In this document: piece after piece, positions 18,780 through 28,121 of the stretch
Numbering within the stretch: position 1 is the stretch's first letter
How the letters are laid out: each line of letters starts with the position of its first letter
Source of the DNA: Nitrospirota bacterium
Lineage (GTDB): Bacteria > Nitrospinota_A > UBA7883 > JACRGQ01
Direction of reading: 5' to 3'
NCBI GenBank assembly: GCA_024275955.1
Contig: JAJRYD010000020.1
Location: 62,001-126,000 of the forward strand
DNA: 64,000 nucleotides
Translations under genes and position numbers: made by a program
The notes under the pieces: generated by a model
Seen by the model: only the letters and a program-made list of their open reading frames with translations
What the model was told of the DNA's origin: nothing
Databases searched by the model: none

Positions 18780-19635
18780 TTGCCGGATACAAAATGTAGC
18801 GGAATCCGCAGGCAATGCAAAATCTTAAATATCCATCCCAGCGGTTTTTACGCGTGGAAGAAATCTCCACACTCCAGAAGACATTATGAAGACCAGAGAC
18901 TTGTTGGACTGATTAAGCAGTTCTGGCCGGATAGCGGTTCTGTATATGGTTATCGAAAGATACATGAAGATTTGCTAAGTGTCGGTGAGTTGTGCGGCAA
19001 GCATAAGGTAGCCAGATTGATGAGGCAGGCTGGGATAAAAGCTGAGGTTGGCTATAAGCGCAAACCTCGTATAAAGTCTGGGGCACCTTCGCATATCGCT
19101 CCAAACCTCTTGGAGCGAGAGTTTGACTCTGGTAAGCCGAATCAAAAATGGGTTACGGATATTACCTATATCAAGACAGCCGAGGGCTGGTTATTCCTTG
19201 CCGTTGTGCTAGATCTCTTCTCACGGCATATTATTGGTTGGTCTATGAAAAACAGAATGGAAAGGGATATCGTGATTAGTGCATTGATGATGGCTGTATG
19301 GCGCAGGAATCCAAAACAGCCAGTGACTACCCACTCCGATCAAGGAAGCCAGTACACCAGTTATGATTGGCAGAGCTTTTTAAAGTAGCATAACCTTATT
19401 GCCAGTCATAGCCGTAGAGGCAACTGTTGGGACAATGCAGCAGCTGAGAGCTTCTTCCAGTTGCTCAAGCGGGAGAGTCAAGCGTAAGGTCTATAAGACT
19501 AGAGATGATGCAAAAGCAGATATTTTTGACTATATCGAAATGTTCTACAATCCAAAAAGGAGGCATGGTAACAATAAAAATCTCTCGCCAATGGACTATG
19601 AAAAGAGTTACACTATGAAAGTAAAAAGTGTCTAG
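18780..19635 (+). pseudogene. IS3-family transposase OrfB, broken
   Basis: The frame from about 18780 gives the OrfB N-terminal region (HPSGFYAWKKSP, YGYRKIHEDLL) and the DDE core with WVTDITYI and THSDQGSQYTS. A TAG at 19386 interrupts it. The same frame continues with NCWDNAAAESFFQLLKRE, which contains the catalytic Glu. Near 19475 about two bases are missing and the match moves to the next frame (RKVYKTRDDAKADIFDYIEM...) up to the stop at 19635. All three DDE residues survive, but not in one frame. Confidence 0.9.
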
Positions 19636-19653
19636 GAAACCGGGGGCGATTCA
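18780..19653 (+). mobile_element. IS3-family insertion sequence remnant (right end kept, left end lost)
   Basis: The right end at 19624-19653 has the IS3-type terminal sequence ending CCGGGGGCGATTCA. No matching inverted repeat and no orfA lie to the left of 18780, so the left end was lost. The remaining orfB is interrupted by a stop and a frameshift. The element lies between the TPR membrane gene and tRNA-Phe. It should be immobile on its own. Confidence 0.85.
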
Positions 19654-19672
19654 GTAAGAAAAGAATTGTGCA

Positions 19673-19697
19673 AGAGCATATCCGAGCTCTTTTTTTA
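19673..19697 (+). terminator. intrinsic terminator downstream of IS remnant
   Basis: AGAGC and GCTCT form a short stem around ATATCCGA, followed by a run of seven T. It would stop plus-strand transcription before tRNA-Phe. The stem is only five base pairs, so the call is moderate. Confidence 0.5.
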
Positions 19698-19859
19698 TAG
19701 CAATTCCCAGCTAAAGCCTTTGGGAAAGAGTAAACTGCGCACAGGTCTCCATCGCGTTTCCGCAAATTAGTATGCTGTTCTGCGATTGAAGGGCTTTTGT
19801 TGGTTCAACCTCTTGAAAAAAACAATATTGGGTGTTAGTATCCTTCCTTCGGTTAACCA

Positions 19860-19935
<76 letters not shown>

Positions 19936-20128
19936 CTAATAAATAACGGCTTACCGCTTTAATCCGCTAAATACAGGGTGCTCCTCACTCCTTCAAAAGC
20001 AGATACCCCTTTCTGATGTTTCCGATGATTCCGGGCAGATACCATTTTGAGTGCAAAAAGGTCTCCCACTTATTCCCATTTTTTGGTTGATGTAGCGGGT
20101 GGCAATCTTAAAACCATCAGCGTTATGG

Positions 20129-20593
20129 TCAGATTAGGCTTCCGCAATATTTTGCTTTGGTCCCGTATTTTTCAAGCAGAGGTTCCCACTGAACGAGGAA
20201 AATATCCGAGATGTTGTAAAGCGCCTTTCCTGTCATGGAAGGGGTTGTTACCTGCGCGGAACATTCCATATAAATCAACCTGCTGTTTGTAAAAATTTTA
20301 GCTATCCAGAAAACAGGAACGGCAATTTCGGCTCCTGTGGAAAAGATGATTTCCGGTTTCTCTTTTTGCATTATTTTTAAAATAGTAAACAGTGTGGGAA
20401 AAAAATATAATGGGTTTTTGAACCATTTATTGCTTAGGAAATGACAGTTTCTAAGCATACTTGGTGTCGTAGCATTGTATGTGATATGAAAAGTTTCGTA
20501 ACCTTCGAAAACATCACTTAAGCAGAGCATTTCAGTGAGGTGTCCACCGTGGGAGGAAACGAGAGCTACTTTCTTTTTTTTAGTCATCGGCAT
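20129..20593 (-). CDS. Alg14/PssD-like glycosyltransferase accessory protein
   Basis: A 154-residue protein. It opens with KVALVSSHGGHLTEML, the GG-loop of Alg14/PssD proteins, and contains PEIIFSTGAEIAVPVFW and the end LLEKYGTKAKYCGSLI, as in that family. In known cases this subunit is membrane-associated and needs an Alg13/PssE partner to transfer a sugar to a lipid-linked acceptor. No such partner follows: the next 190 bases hold no gene. The start overlaps the upstream methyltransferase stop; an ATG at 20587 is an alternative. It is last in the radical SAM / methyltransferase set. Confidence 0.8.
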   Translation of the reverse strand: MPMTKKKKVALVSSHGGHLTEMLCLSDVFEGYETFHITYNATTPSMLRNCHFLSNKWFKNPLYFFPTLFTILKIMQKEKPEIIFSTGAEIAVPVFWIAKIFTNSRLIYMECSAQVTTPSMTGKALYNISDIFLVQWEPLLEKYGTKAKYCGSLI

Positions 20594-21263
20594 TAATGCC
20601 TATGGAATAGACGAGCATGCCAAAAGTTTTTCCCAATATCTTTTCCGGCGACCACGATACAGGCAGTACATTAATTCCTCCTGATGAAATTATCTTGCAG
20701 TTGTTTCTGCCGTAGAGCTTTAAAAGCTTGCCATGAGTGAACGCTGTTTCTTTGATGCCTTTCATCAGGAGCGGGCGTATAACTGTCCACGGACTCCAAA
20801 GGTTTGGAACAAACGTAACGATTTTGCCGTTAGACTGTAGTAGCTTAATCATGTTGCGTAGAATAATATCTTGCGCGTCACTTTCAAAATGTTCAAAAAG
20901 TCCATCTGAAAAAATTAGGTCAAACCGTGCGGGGCTTCTATCGGGCAGTTCGGGGTCGGTCAGGTCGTCACTAATATACGCCGCGGATTTACCGTCTGTA
21001 TGCTGCTTGGTGGCGTTAAGAGCCTCTTCAGAATAATCTAGCGAAACCGTTATACAGCCGGCATCATTGAACCATTTTGAAAAAACCCCGCTTCCACTCC
21101 CAGCGTCAAGAACTTTCATGCCGGGTTTGACGCTTCTTTTGAGCAATGTCAGAATCCGTTTTTTTGACCAGCTTAGCCGCGCCTGATTTTTTTTATTTTT
21201 CCAAAAAGTATTCCAATCTTTATCTGTAGATTGTGAATTCTGATTTTTGGCAAAATCTTCCAT
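20580..21263 (-). CDS. class I SAM-dependent methyltransferase
   Basis: A 227-residue protein with a Rossmann methyltransferase core. Motif I is MKVLDAGSGSGVFSKWF near residue 54, VSLDYSEEAL marks the acidic strand end, and FDLIFSDGLFEHF is the region before the substrate loops. It starts at an ATG that overlaps the stop of the radical SAM gene by one base (TAATG) and overlaps the Alg14-like gene at its end, so the three genes are translationally linked. A small molecule or lipid/glycan substrate is likely, but not identifiable. Confidence 0.82.
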   Translation of the reverse strand: MEDFAKNQNSQSTDKDWNTFWKNKKNQARLSWSKKRILTLLKRSVKPGMKVLDAGSGSGVFSKWFNDAGCITVSLDYSEEALNATKQHTDGKSAAYISDDLTDPELPDRSPARFDLIFSDGLFEHFESDAQDIILRNMIKLLQSNGKIVTFVPNLWSPWTVIRPLLMKGIKETAFTHGKLLKLYGRNNCKIISSGGINVLPVSWSPEKILGKTFGMLVYSIGINADD

Positions 21264-22696
21264 TAAGGCTTGGTTCTTTTCTTTTTTTCGGAAAAATAGT
21301 TTAGAAAACTTTTTAAGCCATGAAGCTTCCTTTTAATATCACCTATTCCTTTGATATTCGTAGCCATAGAAAACATCTGCTTAGGCCTTAGGTAGAAGCT
21401 CTTAAGCCCGTGATCGATAGCCTCGTTAATATCTTCCTTTGTCATTTGAGGGTAGTTCATCAGCGTTACCTGTTCGTGATTTTTATCTACCCATTCAGTC
21501 CAGTCCTTTGGAATGAGAAAATTATTTTCTTTTGCCCACTGGTACATTTCAGTTCCCGGGTAGACAGCTATTCCAGAAATCTGGATTGTGTCTAACGGCA
21601 GTGAGTTGGCAAACGCTATTGTCTCCTTTGCCGATTCCATAGTTTCCCCCGGCGCTCCAACCATAAAACATCCATGGATGGTGAAACCAAGTTTACTCGC
21701 TTTTTTGGTGAAATTTGTAGCTTGCTTTAGGGTGGTTCCTTTTTTTACTGCGTCTAAAGCTTCTTGCGTTCCAAATTCATACCCCACCATCAGCATTCGA
21801 CAACCGGCACTTCTCATCAATCCCATTAGTTCCAGTTTCATATCTACACGCGCGTTACAGCTCCATGTTATTTTCAACTTTCTTTTAAGTATCTCTTTGC
21901 AGACACCTTCTAGATGCTTTTTATTAGCTGTGAAGGTATCTGTTTCAATCATAAATTCTTTAAGGTTGGGGAAAAGTTTTAGAACGTACTCCATTTCGTC
22001 CACCACCTGCTCTGGATCGCGAAACCGCATTTTGTTGCCGGACATCACCTGCACGTCCCTGCAAAAGGTGCATTGCGCGAAACATCCTCTTCCTGTAATT
22101 ATAGTGAGGAAGGGATATTGCTTTCCCGCATCGTGGTACCACTCAGGTTTAATTTTTCGCCATGCAGGGAATGGCAGTTTTTTTATATCCGGCAGTTGTG
22201 CCGGTCGGTTGTGAGCTATTTTCCCTTCAATTTGGTACGAAATTCCAGATACATCTTTTAGCTGTTCGGCTTTTGCCAGCTCTCTTAGTATAAAGTCGTA
22301 CTCGCCTCTAACGACAACGTCGACAGCCCCTTTTCCTATTTTTAAGGTGTCTTCAGGCTCGGCGGTAACATGGGCACCTATGAGGACGGTTAGCGGCACA
22401 CCCATTTTTTTGGCTATTTTTGCGTAGCAGATATCGTTATAAATTGATGGCGTTGTTGTATGTATAATCGCCATATCCGGCCAGAACTCTTTTATTATCT
22501 CTGTAACTTTCTCCTCTGTAAGGTTCAAGGTAGCTCCGTCCAAAAACCCAACCTGATGGCCTGCCTCCTCTAGCACAGCTACGGCGGTTAGGAGATAGTC
22601 GGGATGGCGCTGGACACGGCCACGAGATTTGGCGGCCCATCTTGCTGAGCGGCAAAAATCGTCGACGAAAGGTGGATTTAATACAAAAATCTTCAT
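21263..22696 (-). CDS. B12-binding radical SAM protein
   Basis: A 477-residue protein. The N-terminal part has a cobalamin-binding-type fold (HPDYLLTAVAVLEEAGHQV, TTPSIYND). The radical SAM core carries GRGCFAQCTFC, with the CxxxCxxC cluster near residue 205, followed by the EFMIETDTFTANK region. Proteins of this architecture often methylate or rearrange unreactive carbons in lipids, antibiotics or cofactors. It is first in a three-gene set with a methyltransferase and an Alg14-like protein, and divergent from dus. The substrate is unknown. Confidence 0.85.
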   Translation of the reverse strand: MKIFVLNPPFVDDFCRSARWAAKSRGRVQRHPDYLLTAVAVLEEAGHQVGFLDGATLNLTEEKVTEIIKEFWPDMAIIHTTTPSIYNDICYAKIAKKMGVPLTVLIGAHVTAEPEDTLKIGKGAVDVVVRGEYDFILRELAKAEQLKDVSGISYQIEGKIAHNRPAQLPDIKKLPFPAWRKIKPEWYHDAGKQYPFLTIITGRGCFAQCTFCRDVQVMSGNKMRFRDPEQVVDEMEYVLKLFPNLKEFMIETDTFTANKKHLEGVCKEILKRKLKITWSCNARVDMKLELMGLMRSAGCRMLMVGYEFGTQEALDAVKKGTTLKQATNFTKKASKLGFTIHGCFMVGAPGETMESAKETIAFANSLPLDTIQISGIAVYPGTEMYQWAKENNFLIPKDWTEWVDKNHEQVTLMNYPQMTKEDINEAIDHGLKSFYLRPKQMFSMATNIKGIGDIKRKLHGLKSFLNYFSEKKKRTKP

Positions 22697-22794
22697 AAAT
22701 TACTCTAAAAACAGCCGTTAAATAAACAATGCATTCGACTTCATGTTAATATAGAATCCTTAATTTCTAAAAAATATTTACAAAGCGGTTTTTT

Positions 22795-23745
22795 ATGTTG
22801 AATAGTGGTATCAGGCTGATGCTGGCGCCTATGGCTGGATATTCCGATCAGCCTTTCAGAAGGTTATGCAAGCTTTTTGGCGCGGACGAGGTGATTACGG
22901 AGCTTATTAGCTCCAATGCCATTGTACGCGGTAATAAGAGAACTTTTAGAATGACCGAACTGCATGAAGATGAAAAGCCCGCCTCTGTTCAGATTTTTGG
23001 ATCCGACCCTGATGTTATGGCAGAAGCGGCCAGACGCGTGGCAACTTCCGGCTGTTCGTTTATTGATATCAACATGGGATGCCCCGCGAAAAAAGTGGTC
23101 AGAAATTGCGCTGGGTCTGCGCTACTGAACGACCCTGACCTTGCCGGCAGGATAGTCAAGAAAGTTGTTGAAGCGGTAGAAATTCCTGTAAGCGTTAAAA
23201 TTAGAACAGGCAAAAACTCTAAGAATAAGACAGGGTTTGATGTTGCGCTTCAGGCGGCACAAAACGGGGCATCGCGCATTACCATTCATGCCAGAACTGT
23301 CGCCGATATGTTTACAGGGCCTATCGACTACGAATTTGTCGCAAAGGTTAGAAAGCATCTTCCCAGTACCGTCGAACTTATCGGCAATGGCGGGATAGAG
23401 AGCCTTGAAGATGCTAAGCGGTGGATAGAGCTTACCTGTGTTGACGGCTTGATGATAGGGCGTGGAGCTGTGGGCCATCCTTCTATATTCAGGTCGATTA
23501 AAAACGGAGAGGCGCATCCGCCGATTGAAAAACTTGATACGGTAATACGTCATTGTGAATGGATGATTGAATATTATGGCCCCAAATATGCCATTGGGCC
23601 TATCAGGGGACATCTGATGAATTATTCTAAAGGATTTGTTTCTGCCAGAAAATTCCGAATAGAGGTGGGCAAGATAGACAGTTTTGAAGAATTGAAAAAA
23701 ACGATAGAACTGTTTTTTACAAAAGAGCTTGAGAGCGCGGCTTGA
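22795..23745 (+). CDS. dus: tRNA-dihydrouridine synthase
   Basis: A 316-residue TIM-barrel flavoenzyme. The FMN-binding start LMLAPMAGYSDQPFRRL, DINMGCPAKKVVRNCAGSAL with the catalytic Cys in NCAGS, and HARTVADMFTGP are as in DusB-type enzymes. It reduces uridine in tRNA using NADPH and FMN. It leads a plus-strand run with the phosphohexomutase 27 bases downstream. Confidence 0.93.
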   Translation: MLNSGIRLMLAPMAGYSDQPFRRLCKLFGADEVITELISSNAIVRGNKRTFRMTELHEDEKPASVQIFGSDPDVMAEAARRVATSGCSFIDINMGCPAKKVVRNCAGSALLNDPDLAGRIVKKVVEAVEIPVSVKIRTGKNSKNKTGFDVALQAAQNGASRITIHARTVADMFTGPIDYEFVAKVRKHLPSTVELIGNGGIESLEDAKRWIELTCVDGLMIGRGAVGHPSIFRSIKNGEAHPPIEKLDTVIRHCEWMIEYYGPKYAIGPIRGHLMNYSKGFVSARKFRIEVGKIDSFEELKKTIELFFTKELESAA

Positions 23746-23772
23746 TTTTTTATTTAGCTACAGGAGAACGCA

Positions 23773-25140
23773 ATGAACAGACAGATTTTTAGAGAATACG
23801 ACATACGCGGTGTGGTTGAGACCGACCTAACGCCTGACCTCGTTGAAAAGCTTGGCAAAGCTTTTGGCTCTCGGGTAATAAGGTCTGGCGGCAGTACTAT
23901 CGCTATAGGAAAAGATGTAAGGCTTTCTGGTGGAGAATTATTTGACAATCTTTCAAGAGGAGTTCTCTCGACTGGGTGCGGTGTCGTTGATATAGGAAGA
24001 GTGCCGACACCACTGCTATATTTTGCCCAGTTTCATATAGATGTACATGGCGGGATAATGATAACAGGCAGTCACAATCCACCGGAGTTTAACGGCTTTA
24101 AACTGCTTATTGATAAAAAATCGGTTCATGGGAAAGAGATACAAAAACTTGCCGATGAAATTGAAAAAGGCGACCACGAGGCTGGGGATGGCAAGCTTTC
24201 CACTGTTGGCATTATCAAACCTTATATCGCTATGGTTAAGGAGAAAATCAAACTTTCTAGAGAGATAAAAGTTGTTATTGATTCGGGCAACGGCTGTGGA
24301 GGCCTTTTGGCCCCTGAGCTCTTTAAAGAGCTGGGGTGTGATGTGATAGAGCTTTTTAGCGAGCCTGACGGCACTTTTCCGAATCATCACCCAGACCCGA
24401 CGGTAGAAAAGAATATGGCTCATCTGAAAAAAGCTGTGCTGGAAAACGGCGCGGAAGTTGGCATCGGCTATGATGGTGATGCCGACAGAATCGGCGTTAT
24501 TGATAACGAGGGCAACCAGCTACACGGAGATCAAATTTTAATGATATTTGCCAAAGATATGCTGTCTCGCAAAAAAGGCGGGAAAGTTATCTTTGATGTT
24601 AAATGCACTAAAAACCTTCCTGAGTATGTTAAGAAGTATGGTGGGGTTCCTATAATGTCGGCGACAGGTCATTCGATAATAAAGCAAAGGCTGAATGATG
24701 AAAAAGCCGAACTTGCCGGAGAGATGAGCGCGCATATCTTTTTCGCAGAAGATTACTATGGATACGATGATGCCATTTTTGCTACGGCTAGGTTTTTGAA
24801 AATAATGGACGGCGACGCCAAACCTGTTTCACGTTTTCTTGAAGATGTTCCCATCACCTCTAACACGCCTGAAATTCGTGTTGACTGCCCTGATGACGTA
24901 AAATTTGAAATCGTCGAAGAGCTGGTAGGCTTTTACCGCGATAAATACGAGGTAGTTGATATTGATGGAGTGAGGATAGAATTTGAGCATGGCTGGGGGC
25001 TTATAAGAGCTTCCAATACCCAGCCTGTTCTTGTGTTGCGTTTTGAGGCCGAGTCGGACGAATATTTGACAGAATATAAAAATGCTGTGTATAAAAAGCT
25101 TATTACTTTTGAGCCGATGAAAGGGATGGAGCGACTGTAG
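23773..25140 (+). CDS. phosphomannomutase/phosphoglucomutase
   Basis: A 455-residue alpha-D-phosphohexomutase, similar in length and layout to AlgC-type enzymes. REYDIRGVVETDL is at the start. The phosphoserine loop is ITGSHNPPEFNGFK near residue 98, the metal loop is GYDGDADRIG near 240, and the sugar loop is GEMSAHIFF near 317. It interconverts hexose 1- and 6-phosphates for cell-surface sugar nucleotides. AGGAG precedes the ATG by six bases. Confidence 0.93.
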   Translation: MNRQIFREYDIRGVVETDLTPDLVEKLGKAFGSRVIRSGGSTIAIGKDVRLSGGELFDNLSRGVLSTGCGVVDIGRVPTPLLYFAQFHIDVHGGIMITGSHNPPEFNGFKLLIDKKSVHGKEIQKLADEIEKGDHEAGDGKLSTVGIIKPYIAMVKEKIKLSREIKVVIDSGNGCGGLLAPELFKELGCDVIELFSEPDGTFPNHHPDPTVEKNMAHLKKAVLENGAEVGIGYDGDADRIGVIDNEGNQLHGDQILMIFAKDMLSRKKGGKVIFDVKCTKNLPEYVKKYGGVPIMSATGHSIIKQRLNDEKAELAGEMSAHIFFAEDYYGYDDAIFATARFLKIMDGDAKPVSRFLEDVPITSNTPEIRVDCPDDVKFEIVEELVGFYRDKYEVVDIDGVRIEFEHGWGLIRASNTQPVLVLRFEAESDEYLTEYKNAVYKKLITFEPMKGMERL

Positions 25141-25158
25141 TCCGCATGGTGTTTTAAC

Positions 25159-26994
25159 ATGGATCTCCTCGGCACTGGCGACAGCTTCGATAAATCACTT
25201 AGGTCACGGGCTTTGGCGATTACCATTCTCGTGTTTGCCGCGTTTCTTGTGCTGGTTGTGCGGCTTTGGTACCTTCAGATAGTGCAGGGTGGCAACCTGC
25301 GAGCGCTTGCCGAGAATAACAGGCTAAGGCAGGTAACCTTTCCAGATTTCAGAGGAAATATTTTTGACCGAAACGGCATAGAGCTGGTGAGCTCAAGGCC
25401 TGCCTTCGACATTGTACTTATCCGTGAAGATATCCCAAAGCTTGATGACCTATTTTTAAGCCTTGAAAAGCTGATACCTTTTGACAAGGGAAAGGTAAAG
25501 ATGGAAATCATGTCGATACCTGCGTTTGAACCGTATGTAATAGCACACGACATATCGAGAAACATCGCGGCCAAAATTGAGGAACACAGGTATGAACTGC
25601 CCGGAGTTTCGCTTGGGGTAAAACCGATAAGAGTTTACCGTTACAACTCTTTCGCTACGCATTTGATCGGATATCTTGGTGAGATATCTCCGCGGCAACT
25701 TAAGGCCGGCATGTTTCAAGGGTATAAGCAGGGAGATATTATAGGTAAATACGGTGTTGAAAAGGTTTTAGAGCCTCTTTTGCGAGGCAGTAAAGGGAAA
25801 AAAATTATCGAGGTCAATGCTACTGGAAGAGAACTTAATGTTGTCAAAAAGTTTGATGCCGGGGCCGGCAAAGATATTTTTCTTTCGCTAGATTTCAACG
25901 CTCAGGTAGCGGCAGAAAAAGCGATGGAAGGGAAAAGAGGGGCGGTTGTCGCTTTGAAGCCGTCTACTGGTGAAGTTCTTGTCATGGTAAGCTCGCCAGG
26001 GTTTGATTTGAATCAATTTGCCGATGGAGTCGACCCTGCCTATTGGAAAAGTCTTTTAAAAAATAGATACCATCCGCTGAACAATCGGGCGATACAAGGA
26101 TTGTACCCGCCAGCATCTACCTACAAAATACTTGTTGCTCTTGCCGGCCTTGAAGAAGGTGTAATTGACGAAGATACTGCTTTTACCTGTTCGGGTAAGT
26201 TTAAGCTGGGTAAAAAAGTTTACCGATGCTGGAACAAGTATGGCCATGGCAAGATAAAATTAAAGCGGGCCATTGAGCAATCGTGCGACATTTATTTTTA
26301 TAATCTTGGTCTGAAACTAGGTGTCGATGGTATTGCAAGCTGGGCTAAAAAATTTGGGCTTGGCCGCATTACAGGTATCGCACTGGAGCATGAAAAAAGC
26401 GGTCTCATTCCAACAAGAGCATGGAAAAGTAAACATCGCCATGAAGAGTGGATAAAAGGGGAGACACTTTCAACAGCAATCGGTCAGGGCTTTAATCTTG
26501 TTACTCCTTTGCAGATGGCATCGCTTATAAGTAGTTTTGCTAATGGCGGTCAGCTTTTACAGCCGCAACTGCTCAAGCTCCATGATAGTGATGCTGACAT
26601 GAAAGAACTCGGCCTTAGCCAGGTTCCCTTTATACCGGAAAATTTAGAAAAGGTGCAGGATGCTCTTTATGGCGTGGTGAACCGTAAGGGTGGAACTGGG
26701 CGGAGAGCTAGAATAAAAGGATATACAGTTGCCGGCAAGACAGGAACGGCTCAGGTGGTAGGACAGACAGAAGTAGATCTCGAGACTGACAAAGAAGATA
26801 TTCCAGAAAAGTTTAGAGACCACGCGTGGTTCATAGGATACGCTCCTTACGAGGCTCCAGAAATAGCGGTCGCCGTTATCGTGGAACACGCTGGTCACGG
26901 AGGCTCTGTCGCCGCTCCGGTAGCTCAAAAGGTGATGAAGAGCTACCTTGAAAGTCTAAAAGCCCGCGCTAAAGAGGCTACGAATAAACTTTGA
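25159..26994 (+). CDS. mrdA: penicillin-binding protein 2 (peptidoglycan transpeptidase)
   Basis: A 611-residue class B PBP. A single membrane helix near residues 18-38 is followed by the pedestal region (FRGNIFDRNG). The transpeptidase domain has all three motifs: the SxxK Ser-Thr-Tyr-Lys in YPPASTYKIL, the SCD motif in IEQSCDIYFYNLG, and KTGTAQV. PBP2 cross-links lateral wall peptidoglycan together with RodA, whose gene overlaps its stop codon by one base. mreBCD is not upstream; the phosphohexomutase gene is. Confidence 0.95.
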   Translation: MDLLGTGDSFDKSLRSRALAITILVFAAFLVLVVRLWYLQIVQGGNLRALAENNRLRQVTFPDFRGNIFDRNGIELVSSRPAFDIVLIREDIPKLDDLFLSLEKLIPFDKGKVKMEIMSIPAFEPYVIAHDISRNIAAKIEEHRYELPGVSLGVKPIRVYRYNSFATHLIGYLGEISPRQLKAGMFQGYKQGDIIGKYGVEKVLEPLLRGSKGKKIIEVNATGRELNVVKKFDAGAGKDIFLSLDFNAQVAAEKAMEGKRGAVVALKPSTGEVLVMVSSPGFDLNQFADGVDPAYWKSLLKNRYHPLNNRAIQGLYPPASTYKILVALAGLEEGVIDEDTAFTCSGKFKLGKKVYRCWNKYGHGKIKLKRAIEQSCDIYFYNLGLKLGVDGIASWAKKFGLGRITGIALEHEKSGLIPTRAWKSKHRHEEWIKGETLSTAIGQGFNLVTPLQMASLISSFANGGQLLQPQLLKLHDSDADMKELGLSQVPFIPENLEKVQDALYGVVNRKGGTGRRARIKGYTVAGKTGTAQVVGQTEVDLETDKEDIPEKFRDHAWFIGYAPYEAPEIAVAVIVEHAGHGGSVAAPVAQKVMKSYLESLKARAKEATNKL

Positions 26995-28121
26995 TGCAAA
27001 AATATTCGCCAGACTCACAGCTGGGGACAAGCTGGTATTCGCTTTTCGACTGGTCGCTTTTTATACTAACCATACTGATATCGTGCATAGGGATTCTTTT
27101 TATATACAGCGCCACTTTTTCTAGTGAATCCGAGTTCCTTCGCGGCATTTATACACGGCAGATAGAGTGGATGATTTATGGTCTCATAATTCTATGCCTC
27201 TTCGCGGCAGTTGATTACCGTCTTCTTGAACGTCCGGCCTATCTTCTTTACTTCATTATGATTTTATTGCTACTTCAGGTTCTTTTTAACGCCCGCGTTA
27301 TATCTGGTTCCGCGCGGTGGCTGAGCATGGGGGGGATGAATATTAAGCCGTCTGAAATTATGAAAGTCGCCCTAATTATAATGCTCGCAAGATTTTTTGA
27401 CGATTCTAGGGATAGAGGCGATATCGGTTTTAAACAGCTGTTCAAGCCGACATTGATTGCCCTTATTCCAGCTATAATAATTGCCAAACAGCCTGACATG
27501 GGAACAGCGGTAATCATTATGTTTATTTTTGTAGCGATGGCGTTTACCAATGGGATTAAGAAAAAGACACTCCTTGCGATAACTGTATCTACAGTAGTGG
27601 CAATACCGATGTTTTGGTTTAGCCTTAAGAATTACCAGAAAGATCGTATCCTCGCGATGCTAGACCCATCATCCGACCCGCTTGGAATTGGATACCATAC
27701 GATACAATCAAAAATAGCTATAGGGAGCGGCGGGCTTTTGGGGCAGGGTCTTTTTGCCGGCACACAAAGCAAGCTTAACTTTCTTCCGGAAAAGCATACC
27801 GATTTTATATTTTCTGTTTTTTCGGAAGAGGTAGGGTTTGTAGGAGTCATTATACTTCTTCTTCTCTACCTATTTATGCTACTCAGGATGATGGATATTG
27901 TTCTTAAAGCATCTGATAGGGGCGGCTCCCTTATGGCAGTTGGGGGCGCCGCTATGATTGCTTTCCACTTCTTTTACAATGTGGGAATGACGCTTGGCAT
28001 CACACCTATAGTCGGGATACCTATGCCGTTTTTTAGTTACGGCGGGTCGTCGCTGATAGCCAATTATATGATTATAGGAATAATGCTTTCCGTGCATATG
28101 AGACGCTTTCGGCATGACTAA
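26994..28121 (+). CDS. mrdB: RodA peptidoglycan glycosyltransferase (SEDS)
   Basis: A 375-residue polytopic SEDS protein. Typical segments are GSARWLSMGGMNIKPSE, KQPDMGTAVII (with the catalytic-site Asp region) and FLPEKHTDFIFSVFSEE. The end has GIPMPFFSYGGSSL. It polymerises lipid II for cell elongation with PBP2. The ATG at 26994 overlaps the mrdA TGA (TGATG). A TTG one codon earlier is less likely. Confidence 0.95.
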   Translation: MQKYSPDSQLGTSWYSLFDWSLFILTILISCIGILFIYSATFSSESEFLRGIYTRQIEWMIYGLIILCLFAAVDYRLLERPAYLLYFIMILLLLQVLFNARVISGSARWLSMGGMNIKPSEIMKVALIIMLARFFDDSRDRGDIGFKQLFKPTLIALIPAIIIAKQPDMGTAVIIMFIFVAMAFTNGIKKKTLLAITVSTVVAIPMFWFSLKNYQKDRILAMLDPSSDPLGIGYHTIQSKIAIGSGGLLGQGLFAGTQSKLNFLPEKHTDFIFSVFSEEVGFVGVIILLLLYLFMLLRMMDIVLKASDRGGSLMAVGGAAMIAFHFFYNVGMTLGITPIVGIPMPFFSYGGSSLIANYMIIGIMLSVHMRRFRHD

